From Siphonodentalium dalli (lineage: Eukaryota > Mollusca > Scaphopoda > Gadilida > Siphonodentaliidae): DNA of 64,000 bases. Each line of letters starts with the position of its first letter. Position 1 is the first letter of the stretch. Positions 47,650 to 57,789 of this stretch are shown in pieces. Both the position numbers and the translations under genes were made by a program. The notes below the pieces were generated by a model that saw only the letters and a list, made by a program, of their open reading frames with translations, had not been told where the DNA came from and did no database searches. Location of the stretch: NCBI GenBank assembly GCA_032622095.1, contig CP136067.1, positions 97,640,707 through 97,704,706 of the forward strand. The letters are read 5' to 3'.

Positions 47650-48045
47650 AATCATGGGGACAGGAACAACTCCAGGATACAACGTCCCGGTGGGTGAGTG
47701 GCGTCTGAGCGTCGATAGGTTTTCACAATGCCATGTAACTGTTTTCCAAATTCATGTTTAAAGATAAATTATGACTACTAAAATGATTTATGGTACATAC
47801 TTATAAACAGGGTCAATATAGAACATTAATCAAAGGGGTTACTAATTTAAATATTTAACCAATAATTGTTATTTTATAAAACGAGAACATGGAGTGTGTC
47901 CCAATTCTAACGAGGAAATGATTGAACTGAAGCAATAAGATGTTCCATCTGTTTCCATTTTTGTTTTTGAGATTCAATTATCGCTGCATTACCACCGTTC
48001 AGCTAATGTAATTCTTCTTGTGCTTTAAATGGTATGACTATTACA
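47650..48045 (-). repeat. 390-bp block upstream of the PAN-FReD gene
   Basis: Partner of 40970-41360. It directly follows the part of the 5' flank shared with the 3.2-kb copy, but is absent there, where MITE-like DNA follows instead. Confidence 0.65.
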
Positions 48046-48412
48046 TTTCCTGTATTATATGATGTTCATCATTAGTTTAAACATATTTTATTGTATCATT
48101 TATGTACAAATGGGATTGGGGCACAAGTTATACAACTTAGATAGCCCCTCTCCCCATATAATTACACACGTTATTATAACAACAAGATGGTATATACATA
48201 TGTTTAAATTGTTTTTTTGTGTGTGTGTGTTACCAGATCCGGGTTCAAATATGTGAGTTCATTTAGTTTGATTACTGGTTGTTGACATAGAGAAGATGTG
48301 TTTGTCAGTTTTAATGTTATCTTTTAATGTTTTAATGTTATCTTTTGGCTCTGCATGGGGTACTAAGACGATGGCGTTCGTGCGTGACGTTGACCCAGGG
48401 GTGGTGAATGTG

Positions 48413-51367
48413 TTAATTGGTAAAGCGGTTTGTAGCGACTATATATTTTTGAACTTCTGCAAATATTAATTTGTTTTTGTTATTACTAATGTTTGTTAGA
48501 CCTTTAAGGAAGCCGGTGGTATTATATACAGTGATACCCTTTGTTCTAAGCCTATTAAAGAACAGTACGCGTTGTGTCTGGTATAAGGGGCATAAGAAAA
48601 AGTAATGGTGGGCGTCTTCGATTTCGTTTCCACAATCACAGAATGGGCTAAGAGCTATGTGGTTTTCAAATTTGTCATGATTTAGGTCGCTGCATTTGTT
48701 TCTCAATTTGGTATGTATTATATTGTTTTTTCGGGAACCGGTATAATAGTAATTTGGGGGTTTGGGTATGTCGTATATAATTTTGAGGAATATCTTGAAT
48801 TCATGTAGGCTTTCAGCTTTGGTTACAATGTCGGGGAGTTTGTTCCAAGTTAGGCACATTTTTGGCATGAACGATTTTCTGAAGTGTTCTGTTTCACAAT
48901 AATATGCGTAGAAGTCGCCAGGTCTTCTGAAGGAATAACCCGATACCTCGCCGGCTCGCGGTGGTAGGAGTATGGTTAGATAACTAGGTGCGTCAGCATT
49001 TATTATTTTGTAAAGCGTTTGTAATTTGTGAAATTCGCGTCTTATTTGCAGTGTGGGCCAGCCAACTTCAAGCATTAAATCTTTAATGGGGGCAGAACGC
49101 GTTAAACCACTGACAATTCTTGCTGCATCTTTATGAAGGCGATCGAGTCTTTCAGTCTGTTGCTGTGGCGCACAGTCCCAGACAATATCGACGTAGTCCA
49201 TTAAGGGGAGTATATAAGTTAGATAAATACATTCAAGTGTCTTTCGGTCAAGCTTATATTTTAGTTTTCTGAGTTGGGATAATCTTGCAGAAACCTTTTT
49301 CGCTACGTTATCCAGATATTTGTTCCATTTGAGATTATTTTGGAGTTCCAGACCAAGATGCGTGTGCGAATCTACAAAGGAAACATCGTTTCCCTGGAAT
49401 TTCAAGTTGAGATGGGGATTTCCGGATACTAGGGAGTAAGATAGCGCTACAGTTTTTTGAGGATTGAAGGACACTAGCCATTTTTGAGCCCATTCGTCAA
49501 TGTTATTCAAGTCGTTATTTAGATCACTTGTTAGGATATCCATATCGTAATGAGAAGCAGACAAGCATGTATCGTCTGCGAACATTCGCGTATCGGACTG
49601 GGTGACGTCAGGTAGGTCGTTTATATAGACCAGAAACAGGAAGGGGCCCAATATAGATCCTTGGGGCACCCCAGCTGGGATACGTTTCAAGTCAGAATAT
49701 GTATCATTTACAAGGACTCTTTGCTTTCTGTTATGTAAATAATCCTCCAGCCAGGCCAGAAGTCGTCCCCTAATTCCATAGTGACTCAACTTATACACCA
49801 GCCCCCGGTGCCAGACTCTCTCAAATGCCTTTGAGATATCACAAAATACAGAACAAGTATATAAGCCTTTGTCGAGAGTCTGGCACAGGTTGTGGTATAA
49901 ATCGATGAGTTGGTATGAGGTACTGCGTCCTGGTAGAAAACCAGATTGGTGGTGGTATAAGAGTTTGTTATCAAAAAAGAAAGTATTTAGATCGTTTAAA
50001 ACTAAATTTTCAAATATTTTGGCCAGGCAAGGTAGTAGGGATATAGGTCTATAATTTTTACTATCAGAGGGGTCGTCTTTTTTAAAGATTGGTGTTACGT
50101 TAGCAATTTTCCAATCAGTTGGGAATTTAGATTGTTTTAGTGAAAGCTTAAATAAGATCCGTAAAGGCGATGCAATGGTTTCGGCAGTGTTTATTAGCAT
50201 TCGCGCACTTATTCCATCATGGCCATGGGCTTTATTCAATTTGAGGGTTTTGATACTTCTTATGATGTTTTCTCTTGATACTTCAATTTCTGTTATCGTG
50301 TTTGAGCAGCGAAGTTTAAATAACGGGGGGTTGCTGTCTTCTCTCGCTAATGTTGCGTTTGATATGAAATTCTCGTTTAGAATGTTCGCTTTCTCGAAAT
50401 CATCAAATGCATAAGTATCGGCATGGGTACTATTTCTTACAGGTTGATTATATATTGGCGGGATAGTCGCTGTTTTTTTCTTATTAAATAAATAATTCAT
50501 AAGATGCCAAAAGTCTCTAGGAGTTGGCGATTCTCTAACTTTCTCTTCGATTTTTTCGTCAAAATTTGCTTTAGCATATTTTTTCATATTATTTACGCGA
50601 TTTCGTGTCTTTTTATATCTTTCCCAGTGGTATAGGGTATTATTTTTTATGGCCTTGGATCTCAGCCTATCACGTTTCCGTATTTCTCTACGTATTTCTG
50701 AAGTGAACCATAATTTGTCTTTAGGTCTGATTACAACAGTAGATTTCGGAATTGAATCGTTCATTACTTCTAGAAATTTGTCATTGAATGATCTAACTGC
50801 TTGGTCGATGTTTGTCGCTGCAGTTGGCTGGAGGATATGTTCCCTGTCTATGCTATTTAATATATTATTGGCCTTTTCGAAGTCAGCCCGTTTATAATTC
50901 CAAATAGTACGATGGAATGAGGTTGCTGGGGAATAATCTGATGATATAGTGGCATAAACTGCAAGATGGTCTGAAACTCCAAGATTTAATGTATCGGCAT
51001 CCAGTACCCTCAAAGAATCACTAACTATCAGTGGGTCAAGAAGAGTTTGGGATGTTCCCGCTATTCGCGTAGGTTTTTCAATCACATCACGCAGTCCGTA
51101 GTAATCGATTATGCCCTTTAGTTTTGACAATGGGTTAAGGAGATTTGAGTTGAAATCGCCAGTGATTATTAGTTTATGGTTTGCATCAAGCACGTCATTT
51201 ATCAAAGTATCTAAGTTGTCCCAGTAGTTTTGATCACTCTCGCGTTCGGACCTATAGGAAACAATCAGAAGGAATTTGGTGAGTTTTGATGTAATTTCAA
51301 AGCAGAGTACTGATGTGTCAAATTCAAATTCGGGTCGCCGGCTAAATATAATATGATTTGCAAACAT
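48413..51367 (-). CDS. LINE ORF2: endonuclease remainder, reverse transcriptase, Cys/His tail
   Basis: 984 codons with no internal stop. Endonuclease: GDFN (70-73), the LLDPLIVSD region (109-117) and VSDH (131-134). Reverse transcriptase about 375-640: NKAHGHDGIS, NYRPISLLPCLAKIFE (438-453), SGFLPGRST, CDISKAFERVWH (509-520), AGVPQGSILGP and the catalytic FADD (596-599). The tail holds a CDCGNEIEDAHHYFFLC motif seen in LINEs common in molluscs and other marine invertebrates. The enzyme copies its own RNA at nicked target DNA. The open frame implies recent activity. The listed ATG is only where the frame opens after the split; the true ORF2 start is at 51780. Confidence 0.92.
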   Translation of the reverse strand: MFANHIIFSRRPEFEFDTSVLCFEITSKLTKFLLIVSYRSERESDQNYWDNLDTLINDVLDANHKLIITGDFNSNLLNPLSKLKGIIDYYGLRDVIEKPTRIAGTSQTLLDPLIVSDSLRVLDADTLNLGVSDHLAVYATISSDYSPATSFHRTIWNYKRADFEKANNILNSIDREHILQPTAATNIDQAVRSFNDKFLEVMNDSIPKSTVVIRPKDKLWFTSEIRREIRKRDRLRSKAIKNNTLYHWERYKKTRNRVNNMKKYAKANFDEKIEEKVRESPTPRDFWHLMNYLFNKKKTATIPPIYNQPVRNSTHADTYAFDDFEKANILNENFISNATLAREDSNPPLFKLRCSNTITEIEVSRENIIRSIKTLKLNKAHGHDGISARMLINTAETIASPLRILFKLSLKQSKFPTDWKIANVTPIFKKDDPSDSKNYRPISLLPCLAKIFENLVLNDLNTFFFDNKLLYHHQSGFLPGRSTSYQLIDLYHNLCQTLDKGLYTCSVFCDISKAFERVWHRGLVYKLSHYGIRGRLLAWLEDYLHNRKQRVLVNDTYSDLKRIPAGVPQGSILGPFLFLVYINDLPDVTQSDTRMFADDTCLSASHYDMDILTSDLNNDLNNIDEWAQKWLVSFNPQKTVALSYSLVSGNPHLNLKFQGNDVSFVDSHTHLGLELQNNLKWNKYLDNVAKKVSARLSQLRKLKYKLDRKTLECIYLTYILPLMDYVDIVWDCAPQQQTERLDRLHKDAARIVSGLTRSAPIKDLMLEVGWPTLQIRREFHKLQTLYKIINADAPSYLTILLPPRAGEVSGYSFRRPGDFYAYYCETEHFRKSFMPKMCLTWNKLPDIVTKAESLHEFKIFLKIIYDIPKPPNYYYTGSRKNNIIHTKLRNKCSDLNHDKFENHIALSPFCDCGNEIEDAHHYFFLCPLYQTQRVLFFNRLRTKGITVYNTTGFLKGLTNISNNKNKLIFAEVQKYIVATNRFTN

Positions 51368-51780
51368 TACACATATCCCCCTCCACCATGAGAGTCGCGA
51401 TCGCTCCGCACAGGTTCGGAGAAGTCAAATAGTTTCAGTTTGTTAGAGCTATAAGATGCATCAAGATGAGTCTCGGAAAAACATAAAATATCGTAGTCGG
51501 AAATCAAGTGAGCAATGCTTTCTAATTTGTTTCTAATACTTCTAATATTGTAGTGTAATATATTGAGTGTAGCTTTAGTATCATCTTGTGGGCCGGGGTG
51601 AACCTCAATATCGCCACCAATTACAAGGAGCAGAGCCATGAAATATATAATAGTGTTGATTTTCATTCCCCAAAAAGCGCATTCGTGCCCACGTTTTATA
51701 ATTAGTTTTATATTCAGTAATCTTTTATTTAGATCGAAGATACCAATTGCAGCTCTATGTTGAATCGAAGAGTTAGGCAT
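51367..51780 (-). CDS. LINE ORF2, N-terminal part with 2A-like motif
   Basis: 137 codons. A hydrophobic stretch (residues 42-55, NTIIYFMALLLVIG) leads into GDIEVHPGP (56-64), close to the 2A ribosome-skipping consensus D(V/I)ExNPGP but with His for Asn. The endonuclease domain then begins: LHYNIRSIRNKL (75-86, catalytic Asn) and FSETHLD (101-107, catalytic Glu). The frame ends at GGGGYV in a TAATG overlap with the next ORF. A one-base change in the G run at about 51379-51383 would explain the split. An in-frame TAA lies just upstream of the ATG. Confidence 0.85.
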   Translation of the reverse strand: MPNSSIQHRAAIGIFDLNKRLLNIKLIIKRGHECAFWGMKINTIIYFMALLLVIGGDIEVHPGPQDDTKATLNILHYNIRSIRNKLESIAHLISDYDILCFSETHLDASYSSNKLKLFDFSEPVRSDRDSHGGGGYV

Positions 51781-51784
51781 GAGG

Positions 51785-53174
51785 TTTTAATCTGGATTTC
51801 CAATTGTATATTGAGCTGCATGTTGGTATCCACATCGTGAAAATCGATTTGACTGGTAGTGAACAAGGGTCTGGTAACACATTTCTTAACAACGGGTGAC
51901 TGTGGAGGTTGAGATGGTATGAATGAAACCTGTTATATGTACGTAACATGAAAAAAGCAGAGTGCAACATAATACATACATATACATATACAGAAATACA
52001 TAATGTCATGATTATGGTGGGGTGGTTTCATACATACATGGGGTTGCGATATATGCTCCCTGCGGTCCTCAATCTGATATAACTTTTTGTTTTTGAATCG
52101 ACCTTATAGTTTATTTAATTTTGATTCCAGTACTTATATATAGGGCCTTGGTGTTTCGGTAGTTTCGTGACTTTTTACTGTGAAGGTCTGCGTTATCATG
52201 ACATTAATGGCATTAATTTAGCGTCGTTAATGGTGCGTCGGGTACGCAGCCCCTTGTCCATGTTTTTGGATATATAAATTTTAGTAACAATTGAATCCTT
52301 AAGGTCAGAAAGGTCAAAGTGGTAAGAAATACTCCCACGCAAACCATGGCACACAACGCACAAAATTGAGCTCGACTCTGTTTTTAGGATAAATTTTTGA
52401 TGACGTGGTCTACCGTAGTTTGTAGTATTTTTACAGCAAGGTGTGATCACGTGGTTTCGTAACGCAGCCATTGCGTGTTTTGGTAAGGTTTGCCTCGTGG
52501 ATTTTGATCGTGTTGTGTAATTAAGACTCTTCGCCTTCGCGCCTGGCAAGCTATTATTTATGCATTTTTGCGAGCAAACTTTTCTGCGGCAGGTCGGTGA
52601 ATTTCAGTGGTATATTCTAAGTTATATTACTAGTATTAGGTTTTTATTTATCCGTTTTATTCCATTGTTTATTCTGGAATTTTTAGTTTTCCATCAGGAT
52701 CAGGCATTTTGTCTGAGAATCACAGTTTCTTGTCAAAAGTACCGAAAAAACAAGGCCCCAAACGAATTTACAAGTTGATTTAACTAATCACTCTTAGTGA
52801 TAGCATTTAGAAATTCAATTTCATGTACAAATTGAATATGCACTGCATATTCAAAATGAAATTATCATAATTCATATTATTCATAATCATTTACATTAAA
52901 TTACAACTTGACTGGTCAGTGCAGATGCAATTTATTAGTTTACCGAATGTAGAATATGTTGGTTAATTCAGTGTCAGACTCATGTCAGTGGAGCAAACCA
53001 CGGTATTCAGGTATTAATATCATTATTTGGGTGCATTGATGATGACATGATAGCGATATATCATTATATGGCATTTTCAGGGGGGGGGGGGTGGCATCAC
53101 ATCCTTGGCATCGAACATTTTGTCCGGTTCATTGATCTTAATGTGATTTGGTGCTTTCGTTATTACCGGTAGAC
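51785..53174. other. DNA upstream of LINE ORF2; no assignable gene
   Basis: A 117-codon minus-strand frame (52196-52549) lies upstream of ORF2 and could be leader or a remnant, but I recognise nothing in it. It contains MAALRNHV and a CCK..C pattern. A 12-base G run is at 53080-53091. Confidence 0.3.
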
Positions 53175-53392
53175 GGCGTGAGCTTTCCGATGAATGGCAA
53201 CAAGCCACACGTGACCACCGACCGGATCCCGAAAAACCACCCACAGTTCTGCCGCGGCCAAGTGGTCAATCTCTTTGGGCATTACTATAGCAATGCCCAA
53301 AGCAATCGACCACCCAGCCACAGCAGAACCACGGGAAACTCTTCAGGACTCAGTCGGAAATGCGGCCCGTTGCCATTCATTGGAAAGCTAAG
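53175..53392. mobile_element. Rearranged, T-to-C-rich copy of the 11.3-kb MITE
   Basis: GAATGGCAACAAGCC...GTGGTCAAT...GGGCATTAC, then CAATGCCC...AATCGACCAC...CGTTGCCATTCATTGG. These are the right half and then the left half of the 11293-11500 palindrome, meeting at ATTACTATAGCAATG where the outer ends should be. Two adjacent insertions each missing an outer half, or a circularly permuted copy, would give this. Differences from the 11.3-kb copy are mostly T to C on the plus strand in both halves. Confidence 0.8.
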
Positions 53393-53555
53393 AACCGTGA
53401 TCACTAGTAACAGTGATTTCACTCTTTCCCTAAACAATGTCTCGATGCCAGATAAATTAATAATAGTGATTCATAGGAATTTGCTCTAAAAGTAATAATC
53501 GTGCAGAAATTATTTTTGGCACCTTGAGGAATGTAATTTTCTCAGAATTTTGTTT

Positions 53556-54107
53556 GTTTCCTCTCTACTAAACTCAATTAACTAGTACAGACAACAGGAC
53601 AAAGAGAGACTATCGGATATAGTGTTTTTTCAATACCAATTGTGGTGGAGGGTGGGGCTGGTAAACATCTTGTCTTCTTTTTAGTTCCTAGGATGCATCG
53701 ATAAAAGATTTTTGGGTATTATAATTTACCCTATTTTATGTAACATTCATTCGGTGCTTAATATTATTGGTAAAATATATTATAACTCTTCCCGAAAAAC
53801 ACTCCGAGCAATATCCACCATTATATTGATTTTTTGTTTTTTTGCTTCCTCTCTACTAAACTCAATTAACTAGTACAGACAACAGGACAAAGAGAGACTA
53901 TCGGATATAGTGTTTTTTCAATACCAATTGTGGTGGAGGGTGGGGCTGGTAAACATCTTGTCTTCTTTTTAGTTCCTAGGATGCATCGATAAAAGATTTT
54001 TGGGTATTTTAATTTACCCTATTTTATGTAATATTCATTCGGTGCTTAATATTATTGGTAAAGTATATTATAACTCTTCCCGATAACACTCCGAGCAATA
54101 TCCACCA
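53556..54107. repeat. Two-copy tandem duplication, period about 280 bp
   Basis: Copies 53556-53820 and 53834-54107 are nearly identical from CCTCTCTACTAAACTCAATT to CCGAGCAATATCCACCA, with only a few single-base differences. No coding content. Confidence 0.9.
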
Positions 54108-57020
54108 GGACTACTGTTCTTTGTAAATATTATTAGGGTACAGAGATTTTTATTTTTAGATATGTGTATAGGAAATGTTGATGTTTTGCTGCGGAATTTC
54201 AGATTTGTATACTTAAATATATTTCACACATGTAGTTATTATGGTACTAGTGTGATTGTCATGCAAAAGCTTTTGTTCTAAATATAGTAACAATTTATGT
54301 CCCTTATTTTTTTATTGTTTTTTAATTCATGTTACCCATGGTCACTTAAACTCAACATTGTTATAGTAAAGTGAGTCATGGCAGCTTATATGCTCATTGA
54401 TGTACAGTGCTCAGGAAGAGGTACAACTTTTAAAATTTACCAATTCTTGAATTCCAGTTTAGGATGGTAGGGTTTTTGTTTTTTTTTGTTTTTTTTAAAT
54501 TTCTTTTTTATATTCCTCGTTGAAAGATTATTTTTTTAAATAGTAAGTTTGGGATGGGGACATTTTTATGCTTACATGTATTTTGGTAAATAATGAGAAT
54601 ACATGTATGCGTAAAAAATATAAACCATAGTATGTTAGGCATCTTATTAGATAAATAGTGAGGAACGATATGAATCAACCGTTACTCCCTTGGTTTAGAC
54701 TTTCAGTAATTTCATTTGTGCGTATATTGCTACATAAACACATTCCCAATTTTCAATTGGGAAGTTTGGTACGGGGAATTTTTTTGTTTCCATAATGTCA
54801 TAAATCAAAGAAAATAAATGTGTATATTCTGCTGCAAATACCTTTGCCATATATAATCGATTGGTTTGTAGATAGCCTACTGGTTTTGGGGTATATTACT
54901 AAAAAATATTATGAGATACTATAGTAGTATTGCCTGCATTGGTCATCTTGTGATGAGTGAAAAGAATGGTATTATATCTAAGTTTATATCTTCTATGAAC
55001 CAGGATGTTTTTCCCACAGACTATTGGGGAAATGAGGCAGGGGGCTGACAGGCTGATCTTGTCGTGATGAGAAGAAACCAGGGGTAGGCTATCCCCTAGA
55101 ATTTCCTTCCTGAAAAGTTGGATGGAAGGAGCAGAAGAGGATGCATAGCCCTGGAGATACAGCCTGTCAGCCCTGCTTATAAATGTTTCTTATTTGATTT
55201 GTCTGAATAAGTGGTATAGTTATTGAATTTTCGAGTCGCAACTTAGTTTACTACTGAGGCCAAAGGTAATATATATATGACTTTTTAAAGATGATGTCTT
55301 AACATGATCTTATACCCTTTGTGTATGGATATATGTATAGGTAGTGGGGGTGGGTGGGACTGTATAGCAATCCAGTCTGGGTTTGATGGAATTTTGCCCA
55401 GACGGGGGGGGGGGTAGGCCTTCCCCTATGGCTCATCTCTTCCCGAAAGGTTGATATGGAAGAGACAATAAAAGGAAGCATAACCCTGTGTGGTACTGTC
55501 AAACACCCTTGTCCTAGATAAATGCGTTTGAGTTGATTTCCTACATAAAAACTATTCATAATTGTTTGTGTTAGATTAGCATCCAACACTAACACTTTTG
55601 GCTGCTGGTACAAAGATATTTAATTTTTCCTTTCTAATATGCTCTTCTGCTTTCAAAAGTATATGGTGCAAAAGATAAACTAACTGTACTGACATTCCAT
55701 GTAGGCCCGATAATTTTGGTAAGGTATATGCAGATAATACACACACATATAATTATACATTGTCACATTATCGTCCAACCCTCTCTAAGCCAAATGCTGA
55801 TTGATGAGTAGATATCCATGCGTTCTTCAGATTTCAAAAGTATAAGGTACAAAATATAAATTAGCTGTATTGACATTTCTGCCTATAGTCTTTATTATGA
55901 CTTTCAATTTGGAGTGCTCATTTTTTAGTAGTTTCCGTAGGAAATATTCGGATAGTAATTTACACAAACAAGGTCATTGGCCGAACTTATCTTCGTCCAT
56001 TTTCAGTACTTTTGTTATCTGTATTTTGTTATATTGTCTGTAGATAACCTCTAAAACAATAATAGACCATTAGGATATTTATATTTTGGGGAAATCCATT
56101 TGATATAGAGGAGGGTTTGACGGTGCTTGTCGATATAGATTTATGCATTTTCTTATTTACTCATTTCTTCATATATTATAATATCTTTACATACACATAC
56201 ATTATAATATTTACACGTTACAAGTAATAAATCGACCCTTACATGTTTGGGGCTGTCCGGGAGTTTGCATAAACCCTGTGCCAATGCACAATCCCAGACA
56301 TGCAAGCATCCCGTGGGTAGTCTCGCATATATGTGAGAATACAACAGCCCAACGCCATATACCCCGAGCCGTGTCCCCCCACCACACATGCAGGACCCCT
56401 TTGGAGACCGGCATATATGAGGGGAAGGACCGGCACAGGACCATTAATGTTGGACCGGTGCAACTCCAGTAATGAAGGTCACTAACATTTAAGCAATGTA
56501 TGGATATATAGGAAAATTATATATTTAAATTCATAGTTTAAATCTTGCGCAGAGCCTGGAATGGAGCCCTGCTATGTGGCGAGTTGTGCTCGCCTGCGGG
56601 CTATGTGTGTACCATGGGCGCATGGTTGTGAAAGGTTTGTATTTTTGGTGAGGTAAAATTTGCCCGTAACCTCCATAGCAGGGAATCTCACACCAGGCTC
56701 TGTTCTTAGAAGTTTTCAAAGTTTAGTGATCTTCAGTCTAGACAATGGTTGCAAGTTTAGTGTTTCCGTGCTGATACTTTAGTAATTTATCCCGTTGAAC
56801 ATAATAGAAATTGAATTTGTTCAACTTATTTTGCGGACATCGATAGACAGCAGCTATACTGGTGGGAGGGTGAAAGTTAAAGGTTCAAATAAAAGTAGGT
56901 AAAAATGGCCTCTTTTGCCAAAATTTGTGTGAAGTAAATGAGGCTCCTTGATTTGGCGCAACAAAAGGGTAGGTAGGTAGGTATGGTATTAATCAAAAAA
57001 CAAAAACAAACATTTACATA
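54108..57020. other. No gene; small duplications and a weak inverted repeat
   Basis: Stretches at 55070-55180 and 55405-55520 resemble each other (GGGGTAGGC(T/C)(A/T)TCCCCTA, then TTCC(T/C)GAAA(A/G)GTTG). At 56541-56704, CAGAGCCTGGAATGGAG..CCCTGCTATG is the imperfect inverse of CCATAGCAGGG..CCAGGCTCTG, a likely 164-bp foldback element. A GC-rich stretch at 56250-56460 carries a two-copy degenerate repeat of about 85 bp. Overlapping frames there look repeat-derived. Confidence 0.4.
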
Positions 57021-57026
57021 TTCTTA

Positions 57027-57366
57027 AAGGCACTCATAGCATCTGCATTTCAGTCTTCACAGTGAATTTATTTTTGAGACTTAATGATAATTAGGAATAT
57101 AAATATGGACGGTTTGTGACAGTGGTTACTAATAATTTAAGGCGCTCGTAGCATTTACTCTTTATTCCTCTCAAGGTAAACATATTTTGAAGACTCGGTG
57201 GTAAATAAGAATAGAAAATATCAACGGTTTGTAGCAGTGATTTCCTGTCACTGAAGGCACTCGTAGTGTTTTCACTTTAATTGGTCGATACAGGGGATAT
57301 ATTTTGGAGACTATTAATTTAGAGAATACACGATACGGATTGTTTGTAACCGTCTTTCGTGTATAT
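57027..57366. repeat. Three tandem units of about 113 bp
   Basis: Units start AAGGC(A/G)CTC(A/G)TAG at 57027, 57139 and 57254 and share ATTTTGA/GAGACT, AATA..TATGGACGGTTTGT-like and GTnACAGTG blocks. An inverted echo (GATGCTATGGGTGTCTTTTA) lies at about 57637-57656, so the group may be the inside of one element with inverted ends. Confidence 0.65.
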
Positions 57367-57789
57367 GTCTATTAGGCCGTGAACAACACAATTTATAGGC
57401 TCTATGGGGATAATAATCATTTACTTTGTTGTTGTTCATTTGACCTTTTTACTAGTATGATTTTTAATTTAATTGTAGATTTCATATCTATGTTGGTAAA
57501 CAGTCAATGTTGGTTAGCAAATGTGTTTACCTTCAACATTTGGTCTGATAGAACTCAGTTTTATGCTATTTTCATGTTTTAGTTAGTCTTTAACGGTTAT
57601 ATTTTTATTTTACTCTTCAGAATTTGATTTTTGCAGATGCTATGGGTGTCTTTTATAAGGTTCATCAAATAAGCCATCAGGTAATGTAATTATGCAATAC
57701 GAGTATTTCATAAGGAAAGATTTTGGTTCATAGTGCGGACGGTCAACTTCAAGTTAAAGCTGACCAATGATGTGTCCATATGTGAAATC

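Larger units (their letters stand above)
48306..51784 (-). mobile_element. LINE (jockey/CR1-like group), ORF2 part and 3' end
   Basis: A non-LTR retrotransposon segment with an apurinic endonuclease, reverse transcriptase and C-terminal Cys/His motif. After the stop at 48413 comes a short 3' UTR; an imperfect repeat of GTTTTAATGTTATCTTTT (48308-48350) may be the 3' tail repeat. The coding region is in two overlapping frames. ORF1 of a matching type lies about 6 kb upstream at 57790-59142. It sits upstream of the PAN-FReD gene in the same orientation. Confidence 0.88.

Noticed and set aside
49786-50897. Plus-strand and alternate-frame ORFs across the LINE
   Set aside because: Shadows of ORF2 on the opposite strand or in other frames.
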